Shown: positions 53,258-62,205 of the stretch, piece by piece
Layout: every line of letters begins with the position of its first letter
Position numbering within the stretch: the first letter of the stretch is position 1
Assembly (NCBI GenBank): GCA_048268485.1
Contig: JBLWVL010000001.1
Coordinates: forward strand, 94,876-158,875
Reading direction: 5' to 3'
Origin: Oceanospirillum sp048268485
GTDB lineage: Bacteria; Pseudomonadota; Gammaproteobacteria; Pseudomonadales; Halomonadaceae
DNA length: 64,000 bases
The notes under the pieces: generated by a model
Database searches by the model: none
Told to the model about the DNA's origin: nothing
Seen by the model: only the letters and a program-made list of their open reading frames with translations
Program-made: the position numbers and the translations under genes

Positions 53258-53288
53258 AAAAACCTTTTGTAGCATGCAAAAGGTTTTT
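53258..53288 (+). terminator. Rho-independent terminator after lipA
   Basis: The stem aaaaaccttttg / caaaaggttttt with a 7-base loop begins 6 bases after the lipA stop and ends in a T-run. Confidence 0.88.
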
Positions 53289-53348
53289 TATTGCTGTGGC
53301 GGAAATAGTTGTCTAAGCTGAAGTTAGTTTCTCAATGCGGATGACTTT

Positions 53349-53636
53349 ATGTCTCGTTTTTCATTAACCCTATCAGTACTTGGTTTTTTCCTGCTGTTGA
53401 TCCTGCAGGGAAATAACGTTCAGGTATTTGAGCCTGCCGAAGATTCGGCAATCGTTATTACAGATATAGTCTGTGATACTGATAATGGGTCTGATGATTC
53501 TGTATTGCTGCCAGAGAGAATAAGTCTGACACCCCTTTATTTGTCTGAGGTTGTCGCCTTCTCTCTGCCTGCTCCCGTCTTGGGGCTCCCAGTCTCAAGT
53601 TCTCTTATTCGAGCCCCTCCTGTAATGCCCGCCTGA
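53349..53636 (+). CDS. Small exported protein, family not recognised
   Basis: Frame of 95 residues with a clear N-terminal hydrophobic signal (LTLSVLGFFLLLILQ, about 5-20), an acidic middle (about 30-52, rich in Asp and Glu, with one Cys) and a Pro-rich end (RAPPVMPA). No family was recognised. Codon use looks like its neighbours and a promoter could fit between the lipA terminator and 53349. The last codons form the left arm of the inverted repeat at 53622-53673. It could be coding or a leader frame for the CBS gene 38 bases downstream. Confidence 0.55.
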   Translation: MSRFSLTLSVLGFFLLLILQGNNVQVFEPAEDSAIVITDIVCDTDNGSDDSVLLPERISLTPLYLSEVVAFSLPAPVLGLPVSSSLIRAPPVMPA

Positions 53637-53673
53637 CGCTAGTATTTCTTTATTATTAAAAGAAGGGCATTAC
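53622..53673 (+). promoter_or_regulatory. Inverted repeat overlapping the CBS gene ribosome site
   Basis: gtaatgccc (53622-53630), in the final codons of the small exported protein, pairs perfectly with gggcattac (53665-53673), which ends one base before the CBS start. Inner ttctt and aagaa segments can extend the stem. The right arm covers part of AAGGG, the likely ribosome site, so translation of the upstream frame could open it. Confidence 0.6.
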
Positions 53674-53674
53674 C

Positions 53675-54238
53675 ATGAAAACACTGCAACTATTACCTGT
53701 GGGTAACGATTATCACCTGGTGCATCCTGAAGAGTTCAATCATTTGGATTCAAGTGCACCTGCGTTAGCAATTTTTACCGATTTTAAGAAACATGTTCCT
53801 CAATCTGTGATGGCTGATCTGGCCGCTGTCCATGCAGAGTCTTTAATGCGCAAAGCTCACGTGCGCATGAAAGTTGTTTTGGATAAAGAGGGTGAGCTGG
53901 TTGGGATCGTTAGTGTGAATGAGCTGGATGATCAGAACTTTTTTAAAGTCCAGCATGAAGATCGAATCAAGCATGACGAGGTGTTGGTTCAGCACCTTAT
54001 GATTCCCCGTCAGGATCTGATGGCACTGGACTATCATGAGTTGGCCGTAGCGGATATTGACCAGGTGCTGGAAACGCTGAAGCAGAATAAACAGCAACAC
54101 TGCTTGGTTGTGGATAGTGATAATGAGCAGATCAGAGGCTTGATCTCAGCAACAGATATTGCCCGTCGCCTACACATTCCATTAGAAATTGAAAAGCCAA
54201 CGACTTTCTTTGATATTTTTATGGCGATTAAACACTGA
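53675..54238 (+). CDS. CBS-domain protein
   Basis: Cytoplasmic protein of 187 residues with a pair of CBS modules (about 55-115 and 118-180), which usually bind adenosine nucleotides. The second module has IRGLISATDIARRLHIPLE, typical of CBS ends, and the first LVGIVSVNELDD. No enzyme or transporter domain is attached, so a regulatory role is likely but the partner is unknown. Its ribosome site sits in the hairpin at 53622-53673. A terminator follows at 54265. Confidence 0.85.
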   Translation: MKTLQLLPVGNDYHLVHPEEFNHLDSSAPALAIFTDFKKHVPQSVMADLAAVHAESLMRKAHVRMKVVLDKEGELVGIVSVNELDDQNFFKVQHEDRIKHDEVLVQHLMIPRQDLMALDYHELAVADIDQVLETLKQNKQQHCLVVDSDNEQIRGLISATDIARRLHIPLEIEKPTTFFDIFMAIKH

Positions 54239-54264
54239 TTGTCGGATAAAACCGGATTAAGATG

Positions 54265-54294
54265 ACAAAAGCAGCCGTAAGGCTGCTTTTTTTG
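54265..54294. terminator. Bidirectional terminator, CBS and gmhA genes
   Basis: The stem aaaagcagcc / ggctgctttt with a gtaa loop is followed by more T on the plus strand and flanked by A on the left. It lies between two converging genes. Confidence 0.87.
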
Positions 54295-54325
54295 TAGACT
54301 CGATTCCTGATGCTCGTGTAGAAGG

Positions 54326-54886
54326 CTAGCCTGGAAAACGCTCATCCATTGCTTCACAAAGCCAGTGGCCGATAACCATGTGTGCCTCCTGGATGCGGGC
54401 TGTTTCTGATGAAGGCATGCGCAGCGTGGCATCAGCAATATCGAGAAGCTGACCTCCGCTTTCTCCGGTCCATGCATAGGTGAAGCAGCCTATTTCTTTG
54501 GCGACTTTAGTGGCATCGATAACATTCGCACTATTACCTGAGGTGGACAGGCCAATCACAATATCTTCAGATCGCGCAAGTGCTTCTATTTGACGACTGA
54601 AGACAGTGTCAAAACTGTAGTCATTAGAGTGAGCGGTCAAAATAGAGGTATCAGTCGTCAGAGCAATTGCAGCCAGCGTTGGGCGCTCTTTCTTATAGCG
54701 AACAACAAACTCAGCGGCCAGATGCTGGCTATCCGCCGCGCTCCCACCGTTACCCATAAAAATGACCTTACCGCCATTGCGAATTGAATGTTCTACTTTT
54801 TCAACAAGTTGCTGGATTTCACTCTCAAGACCCTGCAGTTTGCTTAGGGTTTCCATGTGGCGTTGTAAGGCGGCCAAAAAGCTCAT
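54326..54886 (-). CDS. gmhA: SIS-domain phosphoheptose isomerase (GmhA type)
   Basis: SIS protein of 186 residues that fits sedoheptulose-7-phosphate isomerase, the first step to heptose for LPS. The motifs MGNGGSAADSQHLAAEFV, ALTTDTSILTAHSNDY, VFSRQIEAL and GLSTSGNSANVI are those of GmhA, and RIQEAHMVIGHW matches its metal-site end. The related DnaA-binding protein DiaA is an alternative but usually lacks this full set. ATG 54886 has AGG 8 bases upstream. It is divergent from a ROK kinase; heptose kinase hldE is not here. Confidence 0.85.
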   Translation of the reverse strand: MSFLAALQRHMETLSKLQGLESEIQQLVEKVEHSIRNGGKVIFMGNGGSAADSQHLAAEFVVRYKKERPTLAAIALTTDTSILTAHSNDYSFDTVFSRQIEALARSEDIVIGLSTSGNSANVIDATKVAKEIGCFTYAWTGESGGQLLDIADATLRMPSSETARIQEAHMVIGHWLCEAMDERFPG

Positions 54887-54963
54887 AACGTATACCTGAG
54901 TAAGAAAATTCAGAATGACGAATTGTACATTAGATTGTTTTTTAAGGCAGTTAGTTGGTAGCG

Positions 54964-55917
54964 ATGAGGCGCAACGAAATGTATCTGGGAATTGATCTTG
55001 GCGGGACAAAGATAGAGGTCGTTGTGCTGGCTGCAACTGAGGAGAACCGGCCCGGAGATATCCTATATCGCACTCGGATGAAAACTCCGGCGATGGATTA
55101 TGATGCTACATTAAGAGCAATCAAAGAGCTCATAGATCAGGCGGATAGTGCATTTGGCCCCTTCGATGTCGTCGGTGTGGGTACACCGGGAGCAGTTTCT
55201 GCGAAAACAGGCACCATGAAAAATTGCAATTCCACTTGTCTCAACGGTAAATATTTTCCGGATGATCTTGAACGGATAACCGGGAAACAAGTTGTGCAGG
55301 CCAATGACGCTAATTGTTTTGCACTGTCGGAGGCCATTGATGGAAGCGCTGCAGGGGATCAAGTTGTTTTCGGCGTCATTCTTGGTACTGGTGTCGGCGG
55401 AGGTATCGTTATTAGTGGAGCAGTTTTGCAGGGAGTCAACCGTATAGCGGGGGAGTGGGGGCACAATCCTATACCTATTTCCGTACTACCTGAGGGTGAA
55501 AAACGTGTGTGCTATTGTGGCAAGGTGAACTGCGTAGAGACTTACCTGTCCGGCCCCGGTTTTGCTCAAACCTACCAAGCGTTGGTAGGTGTTCAAGGAA
55601 GACGGGTTGAGAGCAACCTGACGGCTCAGGATATCGCACGACTGATCCACCAAAAGGATAAACAGGCACTGCACGCATTAGATATTTACAGTAAACAGTT
55701 AGCGGCAGCCTTGTCAGGGGTTATCAATCTTCTTGACCCCGACTCTATTGTACTGGGCGGAGGTATGAGCAATATTGAAGCGCTTTACTCCCAAGTTACG
55801 CGCTGGTTACCAGAATTTATTTTTTCGGATTCTGTCGAGACAAAAATTCAGCCACCAAAGTATGGGGATTCAAGTGGTGTTCGGGGGGCTGCATGGCTCG
55901 TAAGGAGACGGGTATAG
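54964..55917 (+). CDS. ROK-family sugar kinase
   Basis: Sugar kinase of about 317 residues. The ATP loop YLGIDLGGTKIEVVVL stands at the start, then VGVGTPGAV, ANDANCFALSEA with the catalytic aspartate, GTGVGGGIVISG and the zinc site CYCGKVNCVETYLSGPGF (CxCGxxxCxE). IVLGGGMSN closes the fold. The pattern fits N-acetylglucosamine kinases and fructokinases (NagK/Mak); the sugar cannot be decided. Starts at 54955 (TTG), 54964 and 54979 (ATG) are all possible. It shares an upstream region with gmhA. Confidence 0.87.
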   Translation: MRRNEMYLGIDLGGTKIEVVVLAATEENRPGDILYRTRMKTPAMDYDATLRAIKELIDQADSAFGPFDVVGVGTPGAVSAKTGTMKNCNSTCLNGKYFPDDLERITGKQVVQANDANCFALSEAIDGSAAGDQVVFGVILGTGVGGGIVISGAVLQGVNRIAGEWGHNPIPISVLPEGEKRVCYCGKVNCVETYLSGPGFAQTYQALVGVQGRRVESNLTAQDIARLIHQKDKQALHALDIYSKQLAAALSGVINLLDPDSIVLGGGMSNIEALYSQVTRWLPEFIFSDSVETKIQPPKYGDSSGVRGAAWLVRRRV

Positions 55918-56319
55918 TTGATAATCTTATGCGTATCAGGCCATTTTTTGCCGGATTTTTCTGCTACTTTTGTCTTAAAAATGACCAATTAGGGCCCGGT
56001 TATCCACTCTAAATTTTGTCTTTAATTTTTTTTTGTAGTATTTTTACAAAACTGACTGGCCAGCCACATAATTGCTGGCTTCAGTTTGTTTAAAGACAGG
56101 CCGGCTATCGTAGGTCTGCAGTTCTTTAAATCATTTCGCACTCGCGATATGAAATGGTCGCAAAACTTCAGTAAAAAAACTGATTTTTTTGCTTCAGATT
56201 AAAAAGTCCGAAACGTTCCTGATGTAAATAAACTACAAGTGCTGCACAAAGCGCGATGATAGGAACTGTCACATGATCTGTGACTCGGCTGAATCGGAAA
56301 AATGCGGAGAGTTGATAAT
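55918..56319. other. Leader of aceE with hairpin, no gene
   Basis: About 400 bases between the ROK gene and aceE. A compound hairpin at 56048-56089 pairs gccagc (56059-56064) with gctggc (56074-56079) and, outside an internal loop, aaactga with tcagttt. It may end ROK transcription or form part of the aceE leader. Long A and T runs follow near 56169-56190. I saw no clear PdhR-type operator. Confidence 0.5.
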
Positions 56320-58986
56320 ATGAGTCTGGATACACGAGCAGATCTTGATCCGATAGAAACCCAGGAATGGCTAGATTCACTGGATTCTGTAATGGATCGT
56401 GAGGGTGAAGATCGTGCTCAGTTTCTGCTAAGCGAACTGGGTAACCGTTTACGTCGTGAGGGTGCTCAGCCCCCTTTCTCTATCACTACACCACACCGCA
56501 ACACTATCCCGGTTCACCGTGAAGCTCGTATGCCGGGTGATCTTTTCATGGAGCGTCGTATCCGTTCTGTGATTCGTTGGAATGCGATTGCCATGGTGAT
56601 GCGCGCTAATAAGAAAAACCCAGGTATTGGCGGTCATATTTCTAGCTTTATGTCCAGCGCTACGCTGTATGACGTGGGCTTTAACTACTTCTTCCGTGCA
56701 CCTAATGGTGATTTTGAAGGTGATTTGGTTTATATCCAGGGCCACACTGCTCCGGGTATCTATTCCCGCTCATTCCTCGAAGGTCGCCTGAGTGAAGAGC
56801 AGTTGGATAAGTTCCGTCAGGAAGTTGATGGTGATGGCCTTTCATCTTATCCACACCCTTGGCTGATGCCGGACTACTGGCAGTTCCCAACCGTATCCAT
56901 GGGGCTGGGCCCGCTGGGCGCGATCTATCAGGCCCATGTAATGAAGTATCTGGATAGTCGCGGCAAGAAGCCAATGGATGACCGTAAGATCTGGGCTTTC
57001 CTGGGTGACGGTGAGTGCGATGAGCCCGAAACTCTGGGTGCCATCTCTCTGGCTGGTCGTGAGAAGCTGGATAATCTGATCTTTGTGATCAACTGTAATC
57101 TGCAACGCCTGGATGGCCCGGTTCGTGGTAACGGCCGTATTATGGATGAGCTGGAAGGCGTATTCCGTGGCGCTGGTTGGAACGTAATCAAGGTAGTATG
57201 GGGACGTTTTTGGGACCCTCTGTTCGAGCGCGACAACAAAGATATCATGCAGAAGCGCATGGATGAAGTCGTTGATGGCGAATACCAGAACTACAAGCAG
57301 AAAGGTGGCGCGTACACCCGCGAGCACTTCTTCGGTAAGTATCCTGAACTGGCGGATATGGTTAAGGATATGTCTGATGAAGACATCTATCGCCTGAACC
57401 GTGGTGGCCATGATCCGTATAAAGTTTATGCGGCCTACCACGAAGCTGTTAATACAACCGGTAAGCCAACCGTTATTCTGGCCCATACTGTAAAAGGCTA
57501 CGGTATCGGTGAAGATGGTGAAGCGACTAACGATACTCACTCAGTGAAATCGTTGCAGATGGCTGGCCTTAAGAAGTTCCGTGACCGGTTTGGAATCCCT
57601 CTGACCGATGAGCAGCTTGAAGATGTTCCGTACTACAAGCCGACAGCTGACAGCCCTGAGATGCAGTACATGCAGGCTCAGCGTGAGCGTTTAGGTGGTT
57701 ACCTGCCTGCGCGCCGTAAGACTTTTGAGCCACTCGAGATTCCCGGCCTGGACAGCAAGATCTTTGAAGCCCAATTAAAAGGCTCCGGTGATCGCGAAAT
57801 CTCAACCACGATGGCCTTTGTGCGTATCTTGTCTGGTCTGGTTAAAGACAAGCAGATCGGTGAGCGCGTTGTACCGATTGTACCGGATGAAGCCCGTACC
57901 TTTGGTATGGAAGGCATGTTCCGTCAGCTGGGTATCTACACCTCTGAAGGCCAGAAGTATAAGCCTGAAGATGCTGATCAGATCATGTACTACAAGGAAG
58001 ACAAAAAAGGTCAGATCCTTGAAGAAGGTATTTCTGAAGCGGGTGCTATGTCTGCCTGGGTTGCAGCAGGCTCCAGCTACAGCAATCACAACTATGCACT
58101 GATTCCTTTCTACATCTACTACTCGATGTTTGGTTTCCAGCGTATCGGTGATATTGCTTGGTTGGCCGGTGATATTCAGGCGAAAGGCTTCCTGGTGGGT
58201 GGTACTGCCGGCCGCACGACATTGAATGGTGAAGGTCTGCAACACCAGGATGGCCATAGTCATATTCTGGCAGGCACGATTCCGAACTGTGTAACCTACG
58301 ATCCGGCTTATGCGTATGAGATGGCCGTTATTATTCAGGATGGCCTGCGTCGCATGTACCAGGAGCAGGAAAACTGCTTCTATTACCTGACTTCTATGAA
58401 CGAAAACTACGAGCAGCCAGCGATGCCGCAAGGTGCTGAGGAAGGCATCCTGAAAGGTATGTACCTGCTGAAAGAGAGTGGTGACAGTAAACTGAAAGTA
58501 CAGCTGATGGGTTCCGGTACTATTCTGCGCGAAGTGATCGCCGGTGCCGAACTGCTGAAAGAAGACTTTGGTGTCGATGCGGATATCTGGAGTGTAACCA
58601 GCTTTAACGAACTGCGCCGTGATGGTCTGGCAGCCGATCGCCAGAACTTCCTTCATCCGGAAGCTGACGAGAAAGAAGCTTACATTACTTCTTGCCTGAA
58701 AGATCGTCAGGGGCCTGTGATTGCTTCGACTGATTACATGAAACTGCATGCTGATCAGGTACGCAGCTTTATCCCGACAGACTATCGGGTACTGGGTACC
58801 GATGGCTTTGGTCGTTCAGATACCCGTCAGAAACTGCGTCACTTCTTTGAAGTGGATCGTTATTTTGTAGCGGTTGCTGCGCTTAAAGCACTGGCAGATC
58901 GTGGTGAGATTGAGCGTAAAGTGGTTGCCGAGGCGATCAGCAAGTACGACATTAACCCGGAAAAATGTGACCCACTGACCTGTTAA
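56320..58986 (+). CDS. aceE: Pyruvate dehydrogenase E1 component AceE
   Basis: Homodimeric thiamine-diphosphate E1 of the pyruvate dehydrogenase complex, decarboxylating pyruvate and acetylating E2. The ATG at 56320 gives 888 residues, almost exactly the E. coli size; an ATG at 56302 would add six. The thiamine site GDGECDEPET with the following NLIFVINCNLQRLDG is clear, as are GGHISSFMSSATLYD and QHQDGHSHIL. aceF follows after 132 bases. The leader is long, suggesting transcriptional control. Confidence 0.97.
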   Translation: MSLDTRADLDPIETQEWLDSLDSVMDREGEDRAQFLLSELGNRLRREGAQPPFSITTPHRNTIPVHREARMPGDLFMERRIRSVIRWNAIAMVMRANKKNPGIGGHISSFMSSATLYDVGFNYFFRAPNGDFEGDLVYIQGHTAPGIYSRSFLEGRLSEEQLDKFRQEVDGDGLSSYPHPWLMPDYWQFPTVSMGLGPLGAIYQAHVMKYLDSRGKKPMDDRKIWAFLGDGECDEPETLGAISLAGREKLDNLIFVINCNLQRLDGPVRGNGRIMDELEGVFRGAGWNVIKVVWGRFWDPLFERDNKDIMQKRMDEVVDGEYQNYKQKGGAYTREHFFGKYPELADMVKDMSDEDIYRLNRGGHDPYKVYAAYHEAVNTTGKPTVILAHTVKGYGIGEDGEATNDTHSVKSLQMAGLKKFRDRFGIPLTDEQLEDVPYYKPTADSPEMQYMQAQRERLGGYLPARRKTFEPLEIPGLDSKIFEAQLKGSGDREISTTMAFVRILSGLVKDKQIGERVVPIVPDEARTFGMEGMFRQLGIYTSEGQKYKPEDADQIMYYKEDKKGQILEEGISEAGAMSAWVAAGSSYSNHNYALIPFYIYYSMFGFQRIGDIAWLAGDIQAKGFLVGGTAGRTTLNGEGLQHQDGHSHILAGTIPNCVTYDPAYAYEMAVIIQDGLRRMYQEQENCFYYLTSMNENYEQPAMPQGAEEGILKGMYLLKESGDSKLKVQLMGSGTILREVIAGAELLKEDFGVDADIWSVTSFNELRRDGLAADRQNFLHPEADEKEAYITSCLKDRQGPVIASTDYMKLHADQVRSFIPTDYRVLGTDGFGRSDTRQKLRHFFEVDRYFVAVAALKALADRGEIERKVVAEAISKYDINPEKCDPLTC

Positions 58987-59118
58987 TCCTTGCTTTAAAG
59001 CAAGCAATGGGGTGGCCATAAAATCAGTGCTGCCCCTTTCTAACCGTTAACAGGTAACCGTTCTGATCCGATAGCGATAACTAAGCCGGATCAAACTAAT
59101 CGAATAGGAGCGAAAGCT

Positions 59119-61107
59119 TTGAGTACTGAAATCATCAAAGTGCCGGATATTGGCGGAGATTCAGATGTCGAGGTCATCGAGGTCTGTGTTGCAGTGGGTG
59201 ACCGTGTTGAAGCAGAAGACTCACTGATTGTATTGGAATCAGATAAAGCGTCTATGGATGTACCCAGCCCGCAAAGTGGCGTGGTAAAAGCGATTAAACT
59301 GAATGTGGGTGACAAGGTTTCTGAAGGTCACGATATTATAGAGCTGGAAATTGAAGGTGCGGCTGAAACCTCCGCGGCAGAAGCCCCAGCAGAAGCAGCA
59401 CCTGCCGTTGAACCAGCTCCTGCTCCGCAGGCACCGGCAGCCTCTGCGCCTCAGGTGGCCGCAGCGCCATCTGTTGAAACCATCAACGTACCGGATATCG
59501 GTGACGATGGTGAAGTTGAAGTGATCGAAATCAGTGTCGCTGTGGGCGATGAGATTGCTGAAGAAGATTCTCTCATCGTACTGGAGTCCGATAAGGCATC
59601 TATGGAAGTGCCTTCACCGGTTGCTGGTAAAGTAGTAGAAATTTTGGTTGAAACCGGGGCGAAAGTTTCGGAGGGGACTCCGGTATTACGTGTCGAAACG
59701 GCTGGCGGTGCTGTCGTTGAAGCTCCTGCCTCAGCCCCAAAAACTGCTCCGGTGCAGGCAGAGAGCCCTGCACCTGTAGCTGCGCCTGCTGCTGGGCCGG
59801 TTCGTAAAGAGATTCACGTACCGGATCTGAGTGGTAACAGTGATGTACCTGTTATCGAGGTGTCAGCTTCAGTTGGTGATGACTTACAGGAAGAAGATGC
59901 CCTGTTTGTTCTGGAAACTGACAAGGCTACCATGGAAGTTCCGGCACCATTTGCTGGTAAATTGGTTGAGTTCTTTGTGACTGAAGGCCAGAACGTGAAC
60001 CAGGGTGACCTGGTTGCCGTAATGGAAGTGATGGAAGCGGCCCCCGCTCAGGCTGCAGCACCGGTTACGGCATCTGCCCCAGCTCAGAGTGCTCCGTCAG
60101 CAGCATCAGCTGCCCCTGCACAGACTCCGACTGCCGTATCTACTCCAGTGGCAGCCGCTACAGCGGACAGTGGCCGTAAAACCGGTAAAGTACACGCCGG
60201 TCCTGCAGTACGTATGATCGCCCGTGAATTTGGTATCGATCTGCTGGATGTGACGCCAACAGGTCCCCGTGGCCGTATTCTGAAAGAAGACGTTCAGGCA
60301 TACGTGAAACAGGTGATGCAGCAATCCAAAGCAGCGCCTAAAGCATCTGCAGCTGCTGCTAACGGTGGTGCGGGTATTCCGCCGATCCCTGCGGTTGATT
60401 TCAGCCAGTTTGGTGAGATCGAAGAGAAGCCGATGGGGCGTTTGCTGAAAGCAGGCGCTATGAACCTGCACCGCTCTTGGCTGAATGTGCCGCATGTGAC
60501 TCAGTTTGATGAAGCAGACATTACGGAACTGGAGAAATTCCGTAAGTCGATGAAGAGTGAAGCAGAGAAGCGTGGTTCCCGACTGACTCCGCTGCCGTTT
60601 TTGCTGAAAGCTTGTGCCTACGCGATGCAGAAATACCCGCAGTTTAATGTGTCTCTGCACCCGGACGGCGATAAGCTGATCCACAAGAAATATATCAATA
60701 TCGGTTTTGCGGTAGATACGCCGGACGGACTGCTAGTGCCAGTGGTTCGTGATGTTGACCAGATGACTCTCTGGGAACTGGCAGACGCTACCGCAGATCT
60801 GGCTGCGCGTGCTCAGAAGAAGCAGCTGAAAGCGGATGACATGAAGGGTGGTTGTTTCACTATTTCGAGTCTAGGCTCGATTGGTGGTACAGCGTTTACC
60901 CCAATTGTTAATGCGCCGGAAGTGGCTATTTTGGGTGTCTCCAAAGCCAGTATAAAGCCTGTGTGGAATGGAAGTGACTTTGTGCCACGGCAAATGCTGC
61001 CGTTGTCGCTTTCTTATGATCACCGGGCGATCAACGGGGCTGATGCGGCGCGCTTTACCGCGTTTATTGCAGCAGTACTCGCTGATATTCGTCAGATGCT
61101 GATGTAA
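59119..61107 (+). CDS. aceF: Pyruvate dehydrogenase E2 AceF, three lipoyl domains
   Basis: Dihydrolipoyl acetyltransferase core of the complex (662 residues). Three N-terminal lipoyl domains have their lysines at about 43 (ESDKASMDVP), 159 (ESDKASMEVP) and 269 (ETDKATMEVP), joined by Ala/Pro-rich linkers. A peripheral-subunit-binding domain follows (about 350-390, with GPAVRMIAREFGID). The acetyltransferase domain ends in SYDHRAINGADAARF. The start is TTG, with GGAG 8 bases upstream. lpd (E3) is not in the window; the lipoyl domains are substrates for LipB and LipA encoded nearby. Confidence 0.97.
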   Translation: MSTEIIKVPDIGGDSDVEVIEVCVAVGDRVEAEDSLIVLESDKASMDVPSPQSGVVKAIKLNVGDKVSEGHDIIELEIEGAAETSAAEAPAEAAPAVEPAPAPQAPAASAPQVAAAPSVETINVPDIGDDGEVEVIEISVAVGDEIAEEDSLIVLESDKASMEVPSPVAGKVVEILVETGAKVSEGTPVLRVETAGGAVVEAPASAPKTAPVQAESPAPVAAPAAGPVRKEIHVPDLSGNSDVPVIEVSASVGDDLQEEDALFVLETDKATMEVPAPFAGKLVEFFVTEGQNVNQGDLVAVMEVMEAAPAQAAAPVTASAPAQSAPSAASAAPAQTPTAVSTPVAAATADSGRKTGKVHAGPAVRMIAREFGIDLLDVTPTGPRGRILKEDVQAYVKQVMQQSKAAPKASAAAANGGAGIPPIPAVDFSQFGEIEEKPMGRLLKAGAMNLHRSWLNVPHVTQFDEADITELEKFRKSMKSEAEKRGSRLTPLPFLLKACAYAMQKYPQFNVSLHPDGDKLIHKKYINIGFAVDTPDGLLVPVVRDVDQMTLWELADATADLAARAQKKQLKADDMKGGCFTISSLGSIGGTAFTPIVNAPEVAILGVSKASIKPVWNGSDFVPRQMLPLSLSYDHRAINGADAARFTAFIAAVLADIRQMLM

Positions 61108-61170
61108 GAGCTGTGCCGGCTCTGTAGCTGACGAAACTCCATTATTAACCTTAGGGTTAGTTGTGCCTGT

Positions 61171-61200
61171 AGGCGGTATTCTTCGGAATACCGCCTTTTT
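61171..61200 (+). terminator. Rho-independent terminator after aceF
   Basis: A stable stem aggcggtattc / gaataccgcct closed by a TTCG tetraloop is followed by five T, 63 bases after the aceF stop. Confidence 0.9.
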
Positions 61201-61288
61201 GTTTTCTGCTGTACAACACTTTGACGGTAATCTGATCTGATATGGGATATTATCGGGCATCTATTGTGATCAAATTCATGGAAATAGT

Positions 61289-61966
61289 ATGACTGGTCTT
61301 TTGCAGCAAAGCGGTATATTTCTGGATTCAAACTTCTGGGCTTTTCTCGTAGCGATTACACTTCTTACGATGTCGCCTGGTGTTGATACGATTGTGATTA
61401 TCAGAAACACCTTGCGTGGAGGGGCTCGGGATGGAGCGGTTACCAGTATTGCGATCTGCCTGGGGCTTTTTGTTCATGCAGTTATCTCGGCCGGTGGAAT
61501 TTCTCTTATTCTTTTGCAGTCCGCTATGCTTTTTACCGCGTTAAAACTGGTTGGGGCGCTTTATTTAATCTGGCTGGGTTATAAAAGTCTTTCATCTGCG
61601 CTGAGCAGAACACCTGAATCATCTTTGGCCGGGGCGGTTAAAGAAACCGTTAATCGTGAAGAGGTTTCGGTTTGGCGCTCATTTCGTGAGGGTTTTTTGA
61701 GTAATGTTCTTAACCCTAAGACGGTCGTCTTTTATATGGCTTTTTTACCGCAGTTTATTCAAGCTGGAGAGCCTGCAATGCTTAAATCCTTATTTCTGGC
61801 GGCTGTTCACTTTTGCATCGCAAACCTTTGGCAGATTCTGATTGTTTTTATGGTTGGCAAGGCTTCTACATGGCTATTAAAAGGGACTGTTATGAAGGGG
61901 GTCGACGGATTGATTGGTACTGTGATGGTTGGTTTTGGATTGAAGCTGGCACTGGATCGTAGCTAG
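61289..61966 (+). CDS. LysE/RhtB-family amino acid exporter
   Basis: Inner-membrane exporter of 225 residues with about six helices. The family opening TMSPGVDTIVIIRNTLRGGARDG (core SPGVDTIVIIRNTLRGG) is followed by GLFVHAVIS, ALYLIWLGYKSL and FLSNVLNPKTVVFYMAFLPQF (core NPKTVVFYMAFLPQF). These fit the RhtB branch that exports homoserine, threonine or related compounds; the substrate is not known. It is a single gene between the aceF terminator and adk. Confidence 0.9.
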   Translation: MTGLLQQSGIFLDSNFWAFLVAITLLTMSPGVDTIVIIRNTLRGGARDGAVTSIAICLGLFVHAVISAGGISLILLQSAMLFTALKLVGALYLIWLGYKSLSSALSRTPESSLAGAVKETVNREEVSVWRSFREGFLSNVLNPKTVVFYMAFLPQFIQAGEPAMLKSLFLAAVHFCIANLWQILIVFMVGKASTWLLKGTVMKGVDGLIGTVMVGFGLKLALDRS

Positions 61967-62205
61967 AAATCAATCAAACGAATGTTTGCCGGCTACAACG
62001 AATGTATCCTTGTTTTTGCTGTTCTGGACGGGTATTGTCGTTTTCCAATTACCAGAGCGTTGACCAATGAGTCTGTTACCTTCTGGTTTATGCAGATGTT
62101 ATAACCGTCTGATCAGATTAAGAATTTTGATCCGGTGCTAGGTACGTAGCATTGGGTTTGTAAAGAATAAACGATTTAATAATTACACTTAGGGAGCTTT
62201 TCTCC

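Noticed and set aside
57802..58749. Open frame of 315 codons on the minus strand inside aceE
   Set aside because: Antisense shadow of aceE with no recognisable motif or start signal.
61021..61045. AceF catalytic motif reads HRAING rather than the HRVIDG of E. coli
   Set aside because: Asparagine at this position is known in other E2 enzymes such as those of Pseudomonas and Azotobacter, so it is not a sign of lost activity.
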